A stretch of DNA of 35,702 nucleotides from Colivivens sp963645405. Its GTDB lineage: Bacteria; Bacteroidota; Bacteroidia; Bacteroidales; Bacteroidaceae. The notes beneath the pieces are model-generated. The model worked only from the letters and a program-made list of their open reading frames with translations, ran no database searches and had not been told where the DNA came from. A program made the translations under genes and the position numbers. Of this stretch, positions 1-8,526 are shown in pieces; position 1 is the first letter of the stretch; every line of letters begins with the position of its first letter. Location: contig CAVISR010000018.1 of assembly GCA_963645405.1 (NCBI GenBank), positions 1-35,702 on the forward strand, read 5' to 3'.

Positions 1-100
1 GCAACTTCCTCGTAAGCGAAAGGCACGAAGGACGACGGGTTTATATTCCCGAAATGGGCTGCACAACACGTTCGAACAGCGTTCGAACGACAAAGTACTT

Positions 101-440
101 GTCGGGCTGAAAGCCCAGCTACACCTAGCCCAGGGCAACACCCTGGGTAAACATATGATATTCACATATCAGCGCCCTGTATGGGCAGCTGCATACTCAT
201 TGCTTTATGTAGCTGTCCTTACAGGACGCACATGATACACTGGGACTGGTTCCCAGGGTGCCGTTCTTCCGCTTCGCTCCAGAACTCTGCCCTGGGCTGA
301 TTGTAGCTGCCTCTTCGAGGCGTGGCATTGCATCAGGAGCAATGTAATAGGAGCGCAGCTCGAGCAGTAAAGCGTGAGCAGACGAACGTAACGCAATAGG
401 AGCTAGCTCTCTCCGAGAGCGTTAAAGCGAGCGCGGGAAT
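101..440. repeat. Hairpin array with conserved flanks and variable stems
   Basis: This gene-free stretch is a string of short inverted repeats. GGGCT-GAA-AGCCC is at 104-116, CCCAGGG/CCCTGGG at 129-147, TGATAT/ATATCA at 156-171, GCCC/GGGC at 174-186, GTCCT-TAC-AGGAC at 215-227, a long stem CCCAGGG(252-258)/CCCTGGG(290-296) with nested GTTCT/AGAAC, GCCTC-TTC-GAGGC at 309-321 and GCTCTC-TCC-GAGAGC at 406-420. Several share the layout TGTAGCT, 5-bp stem, 3-nt loop TNC, stem, G. The unit at 104-116 has this layout on the minus strand. The stems differ in sequence but stay fully paired. No ORF here looks like a protein. A REP-like or structured-repeat nature is inference. Confidence 0.75.
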
Positions 441-575
441 CAGTGCGAGGCAAACAATGCGAGCAAAGCTCGAGCGTCATCGCCGAGCTTTCGGAGAAAG
501 CTGACTCCTAAACCAGCTCGCAATTTGGCGCTCCCGTCCGGATGGCTAACATATAACCCAAAACCTAAAACACAA
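391..575 (+). repeat. Structured dispersed repeat, copy A
   Basis: About 150 bp of this stretch match, in reverse orientation, the segment at about 15572-15716. Near-identical parts include GGAGCTAGC, CTCTCCGAG and GCGTTAAAGCGAGCGCGGG. Three hairpins are shared with changed but still paired stems: GCTCTC/GAGAGC (406-420), CGAGC/GCTCG (about 460-472) and AGCTTTC/GAAAGCT (about 486-502). The element ends in GATGGCTAAC and a run of AAAACC next to the 3' end of the Ca2+ ATPase gene. Transcribed from that gene, it would lie in the 3' UTR. Confidence 0.75.
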
Positions 576-586
576 CACACCTAAAA

Positions 587-3463
587 TCACTCAGAAGAGC
601 GTTTCCGTGAAACGGCATTCTTCAGCAGTCGCCAAAGTTCGCGTACCCACAGAACGCAGGACGAGCCGACGATGATGATAATCCAGTCTTCGAGGCGAAG
701 GCTGACTACATTGAAGAAGTTCTGAAGCCCAGGAATCTCTATCATGGCTATCTGACCGATGAGGATTACGGCTGCTACGAGGGGCAGACCGCTTCCGTCG
801 TTGAAGTAGAGGGCACTGCGTCCGGTTTCGAACGCACGGGCACAGAACAGATAGAAGAAGTGGGTCATGACAAAGACGGTGAAGAGCAGTGTGAGTTCAT
901 ATGGCGACAGCCCGTCGGCTGCTCCGAGTTTCACATGGAGCAAATCGGTGAGACGAGTGATGTCGGAATGTTCGAACACATAAAGCAAAGCAAGCAACAG
1001 CAGGAAGAAGAAGCCGCCTACGCCGAGAATGTTTTCATACATCGACTTGTTGAGGATAAATGCATTGCGGTTGCGAGGCTTGTCCTTCATCACACTCTCT
1101 GACGGTGGGAGGGACGAGAGCGCCATGGCTGCAAAGGTGTCCATAATGAGGTTAACCCACAACATCTGTGTGACAGTGAGCGGACTTTGTGTACCCATGA
1201 AAGCTCCGAAGAGTACAATGAAGCAGGCTGCCACGTTCACTGTGAGCTGGAACAGGAGGAAGCGCTGTATGTTCTTGTAGAGGGAGCGTCCCCACATCAC
1301 TGCCTTACCGATGCTGCTGAATGAGTTGTCGACAATGGTGATGTCGGAGGCTTCTTTTGCCACCGATGTACCGTCACCCATGGAAAGTCCTACATGGGCT
1401 GCCTTGAGAGCAGGAGCATCGTTGGTGCCGTCGCCTGTGACTGCCACTACCTGACCGAGTCGCTGCAATGATTCCACAAGACGTTTCTTGTCCATCGGAC
1501 GGGCGCGTGCAATGATCTTGAGCCGGAGCACGCACTGGTCGAGCTGCTCGTCGGTGTGTTCTGCAAACTCAGGACCGGTAGTGATGTTGTCATCAGTATC
1601 CTGGTCAGTCCACAATCCGATTTGTCTACCTATTTCCTTGGCTGTTGCCGGTGTGTCGCCGGTTACTATCTTCACGTTGATTCCTGCATTGATACATTCG
1701 CGTACAGCGGATGGCACTTCCTTGCGCACTGGGTCACTGATGGCAACTACTCCCATGAAGGTGAGTCGTTCTGCTGTCAGTTTGCCGTTTTCAATTGCTG
1801 CATCGCCTTCGTTGAGTATCTGACAAGCGAATCCAAGTGTGCGCATTGCCTGGTTCTGGTATTGGAGGAGTTGGGCTTCGATATCGGTACGTGCCACGTT
1901 GCCTGTTATCTGCTGGCAATGGGACATCACTATTTCGGGCGCCCCCTTGACATAAAGTATCCTCTTGCCTGGAAGTGCTGACGAATTGACGACAGTTGCC
2001 ATGAACTTATGACGTGTGGAGAAGGGCAGTTCTTCAAGCGGTGTGGCATTTTCTCTGAGCGGCAGATAGTCGATGCCGTTCTTGTCGAGCCACAAGAGGA
2101 GTGCTCCCTCAGTTGGGTTGCCGATGACCTTGGCTGTGCCCTGCGATGAGTGGTCGAGAGCTGCAGTGGAGTTCACTGCCATTCCTTCAACAAGGAGTTT
2201 GGTTTCCTGGCTGTCGTCGAGTTCATTGCGGGAAAGTCCGTAGAACTTCGTATCGAAGACTCGCATCTGGTTTTGTGTGAGTGTACCTGTCTTGTCGGTA
2301 CAAATGACTGTGGTGGCGCCCATCGTTTCACAAGCGTGCATCTTGCGCACGAGGTTGTTGGTCTTCAGCATACGCTGCATGCTGTAGGCAAGGCTCAGAG
2401 TCACTGCCATCGGCAAGCCCTCGGGCACGGACACGACTATCAGCGTGACTGCAATCATGAGAGTGTTGAGGGTGTAGGCTATGAGATGGGAGATATGGGC
2501 TTCAGGGGTGATGGTGTTGAAGAAATAGATGACCATGCCCATGAGCAGGAGGAAATAGGCAACGACGGCAATGGCTTTTGCCTTCCATGCCCATTTACTG
2601 AATGTCTTTACTACGAGATAGAAGAATATGGCTGTAGGGATGACCAGGGTAAGCACGACTGGTGCCCAACCGAAATAGACCAGGAAACGTCCTACAATGA
2701 TCATGGCAGCGAACACATAACTTATCTTGGAGATGAGACTTGCAAGACCGTCGAGCTGCTCGTTGAGCGGAGTGTGTACGCTGTCGTCAATCTGTGCTGC
2801 TTCAAACACCTTGCCGTTCTCGGTCTTGTCACCCACCACGTCAACTCTGAACACTCCGTGTCCTTCCATCACCTTGGTGCCACGGAGGACTGTGTTGGCA
2901 GGATAGGTGGCATCTTTCTCCGAGTCGTCCTTGTCGGCTGACTTCTTCCGTGGGTCGGACTCACCAGTGAGACTCGACTCATCCACCTGCAGACCAACGG
3001 ACTCAAGTACGGTGCCGTCGGCTGGTATTTCAGCTCCGGTGGTAAGGAGCACAATGTCGCCCACCACGATGTCTTTCCTCGGCACTGTGGTTGCATTGCC
3101 GTTGCGTATCACTTCCACCGGCTCGTCGTCGTTCACCTGATTGAGAATGGCAAACTGCTTGTCTGCCTTGCGCTCAAACAGGAAAGCGATTCCGGTTGCG
3201 AGGAATATGGCAACGAAGATGCCGATTGGTTCGAAGAATGTCTCCCATCCGCTTTCGAGAGCCGAATATTCGTAGATGGAGATTCCGACCGAAAGGAAGC
3301 CGGCAATGAGAAGTATGATGATGAGGGGGTCGGTGAATTTCTCAAGGAATTGTTTCCACAGAGGTTCTTTCTCGGGCGGTGTGAGTATGTTTACTCCATA
3401 TCGTGCCCTGCTTTCTTTCACCTGTGCATCGTTCAAGCCAGTGTAATGGCGATTGTGTTCCAT
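587..3463 (-). CDS. Calcium-translocating P-type ATPase (PMCA-type)
   Basis: The 958-aa product is a P-type (P2) cation pump, which uses ATP to export Ca2+ across the inner membrane. The N-terminal cation-ATPase domain leads into paired membrane helices (about residues 45-95). The actuator loop has DESSLTGES near 161-169. Four further helices follow, including the P2-type PEGLP motif at 347-351. The phosphorylation motif DKTGTLTQN starts at D390, and the hinge motif TGDGTNDAPALK lies near residue 690. The C-terminal part carries the remaining membrane helices. Length is normal for the bacterial PMCA-like family. The gene is monocistronic and has a good promoter upstream. Ca2+ as substrate rests on family resemblance; Mn2+ or another cation is possible. 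Confidence 0.93.
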   Translation of the reverse strand: MEHNRHYTGLNDAQVKESRARYGVNILTPPEKEPLWKQFLEKFTDPLIIILLIAGFLSVGISIYEYSALESGWETFFEPIGIFVAIFLATGIAFLFERKADKQFAILNQVNDDEPVEVIRNGNATTVPRKDIVVGDIVLLTTGAEIPADGTVLESVGLQVDESSLTGESDPRKKSADKDDSEKDATYPANTVLRGTKVMEGHGVFRVDVVGDKTENGKVFEAAQIDDSVHTPLNEQLDGLASLISKISYVFAAMIIVGRFLVYFGWAPVVLTLVIPTAIFFYLVVKTFSKWAWKAKAIAVVAYFLLLMGMVIYFFNTITPEAHISHLIAYTLNTLMIAVTLIVVSVPEGLPMAVTLSLAYSMQRMLKTNNLVRKMHACETMGATTVICTDKTGTLTQNQMRVFDTKFYGLSRNELDDSQETKLLVEGMAVNSTAALDHSSQGTAKVIGNPTEGALLLWLDKNGIDYLPLRENATPLEELPFSTRHKFMATVVNSSALPGKRILYVKGAPEIVMSHCQQITGNVARTDIEAQLLQYQNQAMRTLGFACQILNEGDAAIENGKLTAERLTFMGVVAISDPVRKEVPSAVRECINAGINVKIVTGDTPATAKEIGRQIGLWTDQDTDDNITTGPEFAEHTDEQLDQCVLRLKIIARARPMDKKRLVESLQRLGQVVAVTGDGTNDAPALKAAHVGLSMGDGTSVAKEASDITIVDNSFSSIGKAVMWGRSLYKNIQRFLLFQLTVNVAACFIVLFGAFMGTQSPLTVTQMLWVNLIMDTFAAMALSSLPPSESVMKDKPRNRNAFILNKSMYENILGVGGFFFLLLLALLYVFEHSDITRLTDLLHVKLGAADGLSPYELTLLFTVFVMTHFFYLFCARAFETGRSALYFNDGSGLPLVAAVILIGQIAMIEIPGLQNFFNVVSLRLEDWIIIIVGSSCVLWVRELWRLLKNAVSRKRSSE

Positions 3464-3549
3464 AAGTGTATAATAATAGTCTGTTGGTTTTCTCTGAATT
3501 CATCTGCCCTAACGCTGGAATCGACGAAGGACAGACTGTCAACGGATTG

Positions 3550-3581
3550 CAAAGTTAGGAATAATTGTGCACCCACGCAAA
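3550..3581 (-). promoter_or_regulatory. Bacteroidetes-type promoter of the P-type ATPase gene
   Basis: Read on the minus strand, a perfect -7 box TAACTTTG (3557-3550) is preceded by a TTTG -33 box (3581-3578) with a 20-bp spacer. This gives a leader of about 80 nt before the ATPase start codon. Confidence 0.7.
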
Positions 3582-3644
3582 AAAGAGCGGCAATTAACTC
3601 ACAAAAAACAGTGGTTTGCCATGTGATTGAACGCATTTTATTCG

Positions 3645-3652
3645 TAAATTTG
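3645..3652 (+). promoter_or_regulatory. Probable -7 promoter element of the antiporter gene
   Basis: TAAATTTG fits the TAnnTTTG consensus. No good TTTG is found at the right -33 spacing, so the call rests on the -7 box and its position in a divergent intergenic region. Confidence 0.5.
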
Positions 3653-3721
3653 CACCAGTTTGTGGAATTCACAGACTAAACGGATAGAAAAACAACGGTG
3701 GAATTCATCATCGCCACCCCA

Positions 3722-3775
3722 AATCATTGAACCATTCGGAATCATCGAACCATTGTAAATCATTCAGACCAATGC
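3722..3775 (+). repeat. 18-bp tandem repeat overlapping the antiporter start codon
   Basis: There are three units of 18 bp: AATCATTGAACCATTCGG, AATCATCGAACCATTGTA and AATCATTCAGACCAATGC. The third contains the ATG start (3772-3774). Because 18 is a multiple of three, the reading frame stays open upstream to a TTG at 3727, which explains the longer open frame. Confidence 0.75.
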
Positions 3776-5100
3776 AAAAAGAAATACCTGCTGCAGGGCA
3801 GACTTCCACGGCAAAAGGACTGCTGGCGCTGTCGCCGCTCATGCTCTTCCTGTGCCTTTATCTTGTGACAAGCATCATCATCGGCGATTTCTACAAGGTG
3901 CCAATCACGGTTGCCTTCCTCGTTTCCTCCGTCTATGCCATTGCCATCACAAAGGGCAGTGTAGGCGAAAGGATTGAGGTGTTCTCGCGGAGTGCCGGAA
4001 GCCAGAACATGATGCTGATGCTGTGGATATTCATCCTTGCAGGAGCCTTTGCCTCTTCAGCCAAGAGCATGGGAGCGGTGGATGCCACGGTGAACCTCAC
4101 TCTCACTTTCCTGCCCCACTCTCTCATCCTTGCCGGCATATTCCTGGCAGCCTGCTTCATTTCCCTTGCCATCGGCACATCAGTCGGCACCATCGCAGCG
4201 CTGACACCAGTGGCTGTGGGCATTGCCGACCAGGCGGACATCAACGTGCCGTTCGTCGTTGGCATCATCGTGGGAGGTGCTTTCTTTGGCGACAACCTGT
4301 CGTTCATCAGCGACACAACCATCGTTGCCACGCAAACGCAGCAATGCAAGATGAACGAGAAGTTCAAGGTGAACTCAAGCATCGTCATCCCGATAGCAAT
4401 GGTCATGCTGGTGATTTATGCCGTGATGGGACAAGACCTGGCAGTGCCTACCAATATCGGGGAAATCGATTTCCTGAAGGTTACACCTTATCTAATAGTA
4501 ATAGTGACGGCAGTGATGGGCATGAACGTGCTGCTTGTGCTCACTCTCGGCATTCTGCTCTCGGGATGCATCGGCATGGCTGAAGGGCAGTACGACCTCT
4601 TCGGTTGGTTTGGCAGCATAGCCGAAGGCATGATGGGCATGAGTGAACTGACAATCATGACTCTGCTTGCCAGCGGCATGCTTGCAATGATAAAGCACAA
4701 CGGAGGCATAGACTTCATCATAGCGAAACTCACAAAGAGAATCAGCGGCAAACGGGGCGGCGAATACTGCATTGCGGCACTGGTGTGCCTCGTGAACATC
4801 TGCACAGCCAACAACACGGTGGCAATTCTCACCACAGGCTACATTGCCCACGACATCTCCACACGCTTCGACATCGACAACCGGAAGGCTGCCAGCATTC
4901 TCGACACCGTGTCGTGCTTCACCCAAGGACTGCTGCCCTATGGTGCCCAGGTATTGATTGCCACCGGACTTGCCAACGAAGCCATGAGCGGAGGGAAAAT
5001 CACTCCGGTGGACATCATACAATACATCTACTATCCAATGGCTTTGGGCATTGCCGTCATCCTGTGCATCTTCCTCAGATACCCAAGGAAATACTCTTGA
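3772..5100 (+). CDS. Na+/H+ antiporter, NhaC family
   Basis: The 442-aa product is a polytopic inner-membrane protein with about eleven to twelve hydrophobic segments. It resembles NhaC-family antiporters, which exchange Na+ for protons to control sodium and pH. The segment GDNLSFISDTTIVATQTQ is typical of the conserved NhaC/ArsB-type core. The hydrophobic segment near CTANNTVAILTTGYIA is another conserved part. I chose the ATG at 3772. An in-frame TTG at 3727 would add 15 residues, but those are encoded by an 18-bp tandem repeat and look like leader sequence. The gene stands alone, divergent from the Ca2+ ATPase. The exact substrate is not visible from sequence. Confidence 0.9.
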   Translation: MQKEIPAAGQTSTAKGLLALSPLMLFLCLYLVTSIIIGDFYKVPITVAFLVSSVYAIAITKGSVGERIEVFSRSAGSQNMMLMLWIFILAGAFASSAKSMGAVDATVNLTLTFLPHSLILAGIFLAACFISLAIGTSVGTIAALTPVAVGIADQADINVPFVVGIIVGGAFFGDNLSFISDTTIVATQTQQCKMNEKFKVNSSIVIPIAMVMLVIYAVMGQDLAVPTNIGEIDFLKVTPYLIVIVTAVMGMNVLLVLTLGILLSGCIGMAEGQYDLFGWFGSIAEGMMGMSELTIMTLLASGMLAMIKHNGGIDFIIAKLTKRISGKRGGEYCIAALVCLVNICTANNTVAILTTGYIAHDISTRFDIDNRKAASILDTVSCFTQGLLPYGAQVLIATGLANEAMSGGKITPVDIIQYIYYPMALGIAVILCIFLRYPRKYS

Positions 5101-5213
5101 GGCTGACGATTTGAGATTATCATTTTCGCACCTCCAAATCAGCCAATGCTTAAAATCAAAAGTTGATTTGCGCCCATAATCATTCGCATGCGCACATTTT
5201 TGTGGGCGGATTC

Positions 5214-5244
5214 TTGTGTGCTGACATTTATTTGTCTAAATTTG
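5214..5244 (+). promoter_or_regulatory. Promoter of the RNase P RNA gene
   Basis: The -7 box TAAATTTG (5237-5244) matches the consensus. A TTGT box at 5214-5217 sits 19 bp upstream as -33 element. A start about 7 nt after the -7 box falls at the first base of the P1 helix region. Confidence 0.65.
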
Positions 5245-5254
5245 TCCTCTGAAA

Positions 5255-5626
5255 GCAGTCGGACGGTCTGTCGCTGTCGGTTCTCCCCATGGAGGCTGGC
5301 AGAGGAAAGTCCGGGCAGCACAGAGCATTCCACTTCCTAATGTAGAAGCAATCCGCGAGGGTTGAGTAATGCAGAAGAAAACAACCGCCCGCAAGGGTAA
5401 GGGTGAGAAGGTGGGGCAAGAGCCCACCAGCGGCATGGAGACATCGCCGGCTGTGCATCTTGGAAGCTGTAAGTTCATGTATAGTAGCGCTTGAGGGTTG
5501 CTCGCCCGAGCTACAGGGTAGAACGCGAACCGCAAGGTTGAGTTGGATGGTGACATTCAATCAAGATAAATGACAGACAACTGGTCTGCCCGACCAGTCA
5601 CAGAACCCGGCTTACAGGCTGGCTGC
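5255..5626 (+). ncRNA. rnpB: RNase P RNA, bacterial class A
   Basis: This is the catalytic RNA of RNase P, which trims tRNA 5' leaders. The conserved 5' core AGAGGAAAGTCCGGGC lies at 5301-5316, and its partner region ACAGAACCCGGCTTACAG at about 5600-5617. Together they form the P4 pseudoknot core. The terminal helix P1 pairs GCAGTCGG (5255-5262) with CTGGCTGC (5619-5626), allowing G-U pairs. Eight T residues follow immediately (5627-5634), so P1 plus the T-run may also act as terminator. Length of about 372 nt is normal. A Bacteroidetes promoter stands just upstream. Exact ends are inferred from the P1 pairing. Confidence 0.95.
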
Positions 5627-5769
5627 TTTTTTTTCTTTCAGATATGGAGCTGAAGTCAGCTTCGTCACGTTTTAACCAGCATAAACATAAAAAGCGACGC
5701 ACTGTTAACAATTCACATTTTCACAATTACCGATTAAACTTATGGAGATTGCAGACATCAATAGGATGG

Positions 5770-5788
5770 TTGACACTTTCAGTGTCAA
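5770..5788. promoter_or_regulatory. Perfect 8-bp palindrome upstream of the efflux operon
   Basis: TTGACACT-TTC-AGTGTCAA is an inverted repeat with a 3-nt spacer, 56 nt before the tolC-like start codon. No T-run follows, so a terminator is unlikely. It could be an operator or a leader hairpin. A second inverted repeat, AGCTGA/TCAGCT, lies at 5648-5661. Confidence 0.45.
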
Positions 5789-5843
5789 GAAAACGGGATT
5801 AACAGTTTGATTAGTTAAGCATAAAAACTTTGTACAACAAAAT

Positions 5844-7181
5844 ATGAAAAAAATCTTCTTACTCATCCTCGGAGGTTGCATGACAAGCTCTTGTGTACTA
5901 GCGCAAAGGACATGGACTCTGCAGGAATGCATCGACTATGCTTTGGAGAACAACATCCAAATCATGCAAAGCAGAATTACCACCGCACAGAACCAGTTCG
6001 ATGTCAACCAGTCGAAGGCATCGCTCTTCCCAAGCCTCTCGTTCAGTACCAACCAGAATGGGTCGTGGCGCCCGTTCAGCGAGTCGACAGTGAACCTCTC
6101 CAACGGTACGATGACCACCACACGCAACACCACCAGCTACAACGGCAGTTACGGACTCAATGCCAACATGACACTGTGGAACGGCGGACGAAACACCAAG
6201 AACATCAAGCAGAGCAAGCTGACACGTGACATCTCCGAACTCGACGTGAAAAAAAATGAAAACTCAATACAGGAACAAATCACACAACTCTATGTGCAGA
6301 TTCTCTACCAAACCGAAGCAGTGAAGGTGAACGAGGAAATACTGAAAGGTTCGGAACTGCAGCGCGACCGCGCCAAGGAAATGGTGGAAGTGGGAAGCCT
6401 GGCAAAGGTGGACCTCGCACAATTGGAAGCCCAGGTGTCACAGGACAAGTACAACGTGGTGAACTCACAGTCACAACTGGAGAACTACAAGCTCCAGCTG
6501 AAGCAGTTGCTTGAGATTGTAGGTCCGGAAGACTTCAATGTGGCAACAACCAATGTGACCGATGCAGCAGTGCTCGCCACCATCCCCGACCGAATGACCG
6601 TCTACAACACCGCACTCACACTCCGTCCCGAAATAGCAAGCAGCAAGCTCGGCGTGGAGTCAAGCGCACTGGCAGTCGACATTGCCAAAGCAGGCTATCT
6701 GCCCACAATCAGCCTCAATGCAAGTGTAGGAACAAGCAACTCCAGCGGACTTGAGACCTCATTCTTCAAACAGGTGAAGACCAACATGAGCAACTCGCTC
6801 GGCATCTCCGTTTCAGTTCCTATATTCGACCAAAAGTCGAACCTCACAAGCGTGAAAAAAGCAAAGCTGTCGTACCTCAACAGCAGCTACCAGCTGAAAG
6901 ACGCAGAAAAGACACTCTACAGCAGCATCGAGAACTACTGGCTTAACGCCACCACATCGCAGCAGCAGTACATCTACGCAAAGTCGAACGTGGAAAGCAT
7001 GGAAGAAAGCTACGACCTCGTGAGCGAGCAGTTCCGACTCGGACTGAAGAACGTGGTGGAACTGACTACCGGAAAGAACAACCTTCTCCAGGCAGAGCAG
7101 CAACTCCTCCAGTCAAAATACAACACGCTCTACAACATCGCCATGCTGAAATTCTATGAAGGCAACAAAATCGAGCTGTAA
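5844..7181 (+). CDS. TolC-family outer membrane efflux protein
   Basis: The 445-aa product has a signal peptide (MKKIFLLILGG to about AQ at residue 22) followed by the typical TolC/OEP start WTLQECIDYALENN. Two OEP repeats follow, rich in long helical stretches with Q, S and N, such as KVDLAQLEAQVSQDKYNV and the second-half match DLVSEQFRLGLKNVVELT. It should form a trimeric outer-membrane channel. It is the first gene of an efflux operon with the adaptor, ATPase and permease downstream. Length is standard. The substrate is not predictable. Confidence 0.93.
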   Translation: MKKIFLLILGGCMTSSCVLAQRTWTLQECIDYALENNIQIMQSRITTAQNQFDVNQSKASLFPSLSFSTNQNGSWRPFSESTVNLSNGTMTTTRNTTSYNGSYGLNANMTLWNGGRNTKNIKQSKLTRDISELDVKKNENSIQEQITQLYVQILYQTEAVKVNEEILKGSELQRDRAKEMVEVGSLAKVDLAQLEAQVSQDKYNVVNSQSQLENYKLQLKQLLEIVGPEDFNVATTNVTDAAVLATIPDRMTVYNTALTLRPEIASSKLGVESSALAVDIAKAGYLPTISLNASVGTSNSSGLETSFFKQVKTNMSNSLGISVSVPIFDQKSNLTSVKKAKLSYLNSSYQLKDAEKTLYSSIENYWLNATTSQQQYIYAKSNVESMEESYDLVSEQFRLGLKNVVELTTGKNNLLQAEQQLLQSKYNTLYNIAMLKFYEGNKIEL

Positions 7182-7195
7182 TATCGGGATTTAGC

Positions 7196-7290
7196 ATGGA
7201 AATATAACGTGGAACTATAATAATATAGAGCCAGGACAACACGTGAAACTATAATATAGAACCATAAAACAAGTGGAACTATAAATAACA
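7196..7290 (+). repeat. AT-rich degenerate repeats between tolC-like and macA-like genes
   Basis: The 146-bp gap repeats the phrase GTGGAACTATAA at 7209, 7243 (GTGAAACTATAA) and 7273, with a further relative TGGAAATATAA near 7197. Spacing is irregular (about 30-34 bp). No promoter consensus is evident, and the gap may be transcribed as part of the operon. Confidence 0.5.
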
Positions 7291-7327
7291 ATAGGTAAAG
7301 AACAGACAAAAAAACAACAGACAAGAT

Positions 7328-8521
7328 ATGAACAAGAGTATTTTCAAGGTAGGCTTCGCGCTTACACTCGTATCAATGACATTCATCGCCTGCTCAGAGA
7401 GCGAGAAAGTGACATACAAGACAGAGGCAGCGTCAATGCAGGACCTCTCAACAAGCATCACCGCAACCGGTTCAATCGAACCAGTGACACAGGTGGAAGT
7501 CGGTACCCAGGTGTCAGGTATCATCGACAAGATTTACGTTGACTACAACAGCGTGGTACACAAAGGCGAAATCATTGCCGAACTCGACAAGACCAACTTG
7601 ATGAGCGAACTGGCATCAGCCAAGAGCAACCTCTCAAACTACCAGAGCAACCTCAACTACCAGTCAGCAAACTACAACAGATACAAGACTCTCTACAACA
7701 AAGGACTCGTGAGTGCCAACGACTACGAAAACGCCCGTCTGTCCTACGAACAGGCAGTGCAGCAAGTGGCAGTGCAGCAGCAGAACGTGCAGAAGGCACA
7801 GACCAACCTCGGCTATGCCACCATCACCTCACCAATCGACGGAGTAGTGCTCTCGCGTGAAGTGGAGGAAGGACAGACCGTGGCATCAGCAATGACCACC
7901 CCTACCCTCTTCATCATCGCACAGGACTTGACCGACATGCGCGTGATTGCCGATATCGACGAAGCCGACATAGGTGGAGTGCAGGAAGGACAGAGAGTGA
8001 GCTTCACCGTAGATGCCTTCCCTGAAGACGTGTTCGAAGGTCAGGTGACCCAGGTTCGCCAGAACGCCACAACAGAAAGCAACGTCGTGACCTACGAAGT
8101 GGTAATCTCAGCACGCAACGACGAACTCAAGCTCAAGCCAGGACTCACAGCCAATGTCACCATCTATGTCATGGAGCTCCACGACGTGCTGTCAGTACCA
8201 TCAAAAGCACTCCGCTTCACTCCAAACGAACTTCTGCTGAAGGACGACGAGAAAGTGATTGACTGCGAGGCTGAAAACAAAGTATGGGTACGCGACGGCA
8301 AGAACTTCAAGGCAATAGCAGTGGAAATCGGCAACACCAACGGCACCTACACCGAAATCAAGTCGGGTATCAGCAAGGGCACAGAAGTCATCACCGAATT
8401 CGAACTCAACGAAACCGAAGAAGAAGAAACCACAGCAAGCAACCCGTTCATGCCAGGACCGAAGAACAACAACAAAGGCCAAAAGTCAAAGAGCGGTTCA
8501 AATAACACCAAATCAAAATAA
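7328..8521 (+). CDS. Efflux periplasmic adaptor lipoprotein (MacA-like, HlyD/RND-type)
   Basis: The 397-aa product is a membrane-fusion protein linking an inner-membrane transporter to the TolC-like channel. The N-terminus ends in a lipobox, TFIAC, so it is probably a lipoprotein. The barrel-sandwich halves are visible at VEVGTQVSGIIDKIYVD and YATITSPIDGVVLSREV. They flank a coiled-coil hairpin rich in Q and N (about residues 95-155). A beta-barrel domain and a membrane-proximal domain follow. The C-terminal tail is low-complexity (NNNKGQKSKSGSNNTKSK). The next gene starts 5 nt after the stop codon, so the genes are probably co-transcribed. Confidence 0.93.
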   Translation: MNKSIFKVGFALTLVSMTFIACSESEKVTYKTEAASMQDLSTSITATGSIEPVTQVEVGTQVSGIIDKIYVDYNSVVHKGEIIAELDKTNLMSELASAKSNLSNYQSNLNYQSANYNRYKTLYNKGLVSANDYENARLSYEQAVQQVAVQQQNVQKAQTNLGYATITSPIDGVVLSREVEEGQTVASAMTTPTLFIIAQDLTDMRVIADIDEADIGGVQEGQRVSFTVDAFPEDVFEGQVTQVRQNATTESNVVTYEVVISARNDELKLKPGLTANVTIYVMELHDVLSVPSKALRFTPNELLLKDDEKVIDCEAENKVWVRDGKNFKAIAVEIGNTNGTYTEIKSGISKGTEVITEFELNETEEEETTASNPFMPGPKNNNKGQKSKSGSNNTKSK

Positions 8522-8526
8522 CAGAG

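Noticed and set aside
69..89. CGTTCGAAC repeats as a tRNA T-arm remnant
   Set aside because: GTTCGAA resembles a tRNA T-loop, but no acceptor, anticodon or D-arm surrounds it, and the motif is simply duplicated 11 bp apart.
205..396. 63-codon open frame on the minus strand in the left gene-free region
   Set aside because: It crosses several hairpins, has no domain or signal peptide, and its sequence is what the repeats translate to.
2150..2941. 263-codon plus-strand open frame inside the P-type ATPase gene
   Set aside because: It is antisense to a clearly conserved ATPase and is His/Glu-rich shadow sequence without a recognisable fold.
5153..5169. AAATCAA-AAG-TTGATTT hairpin as a terminator of the antiporter gene
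   Set aside because: The stem is AT-only and no T-run follows, so it is too weak to call.
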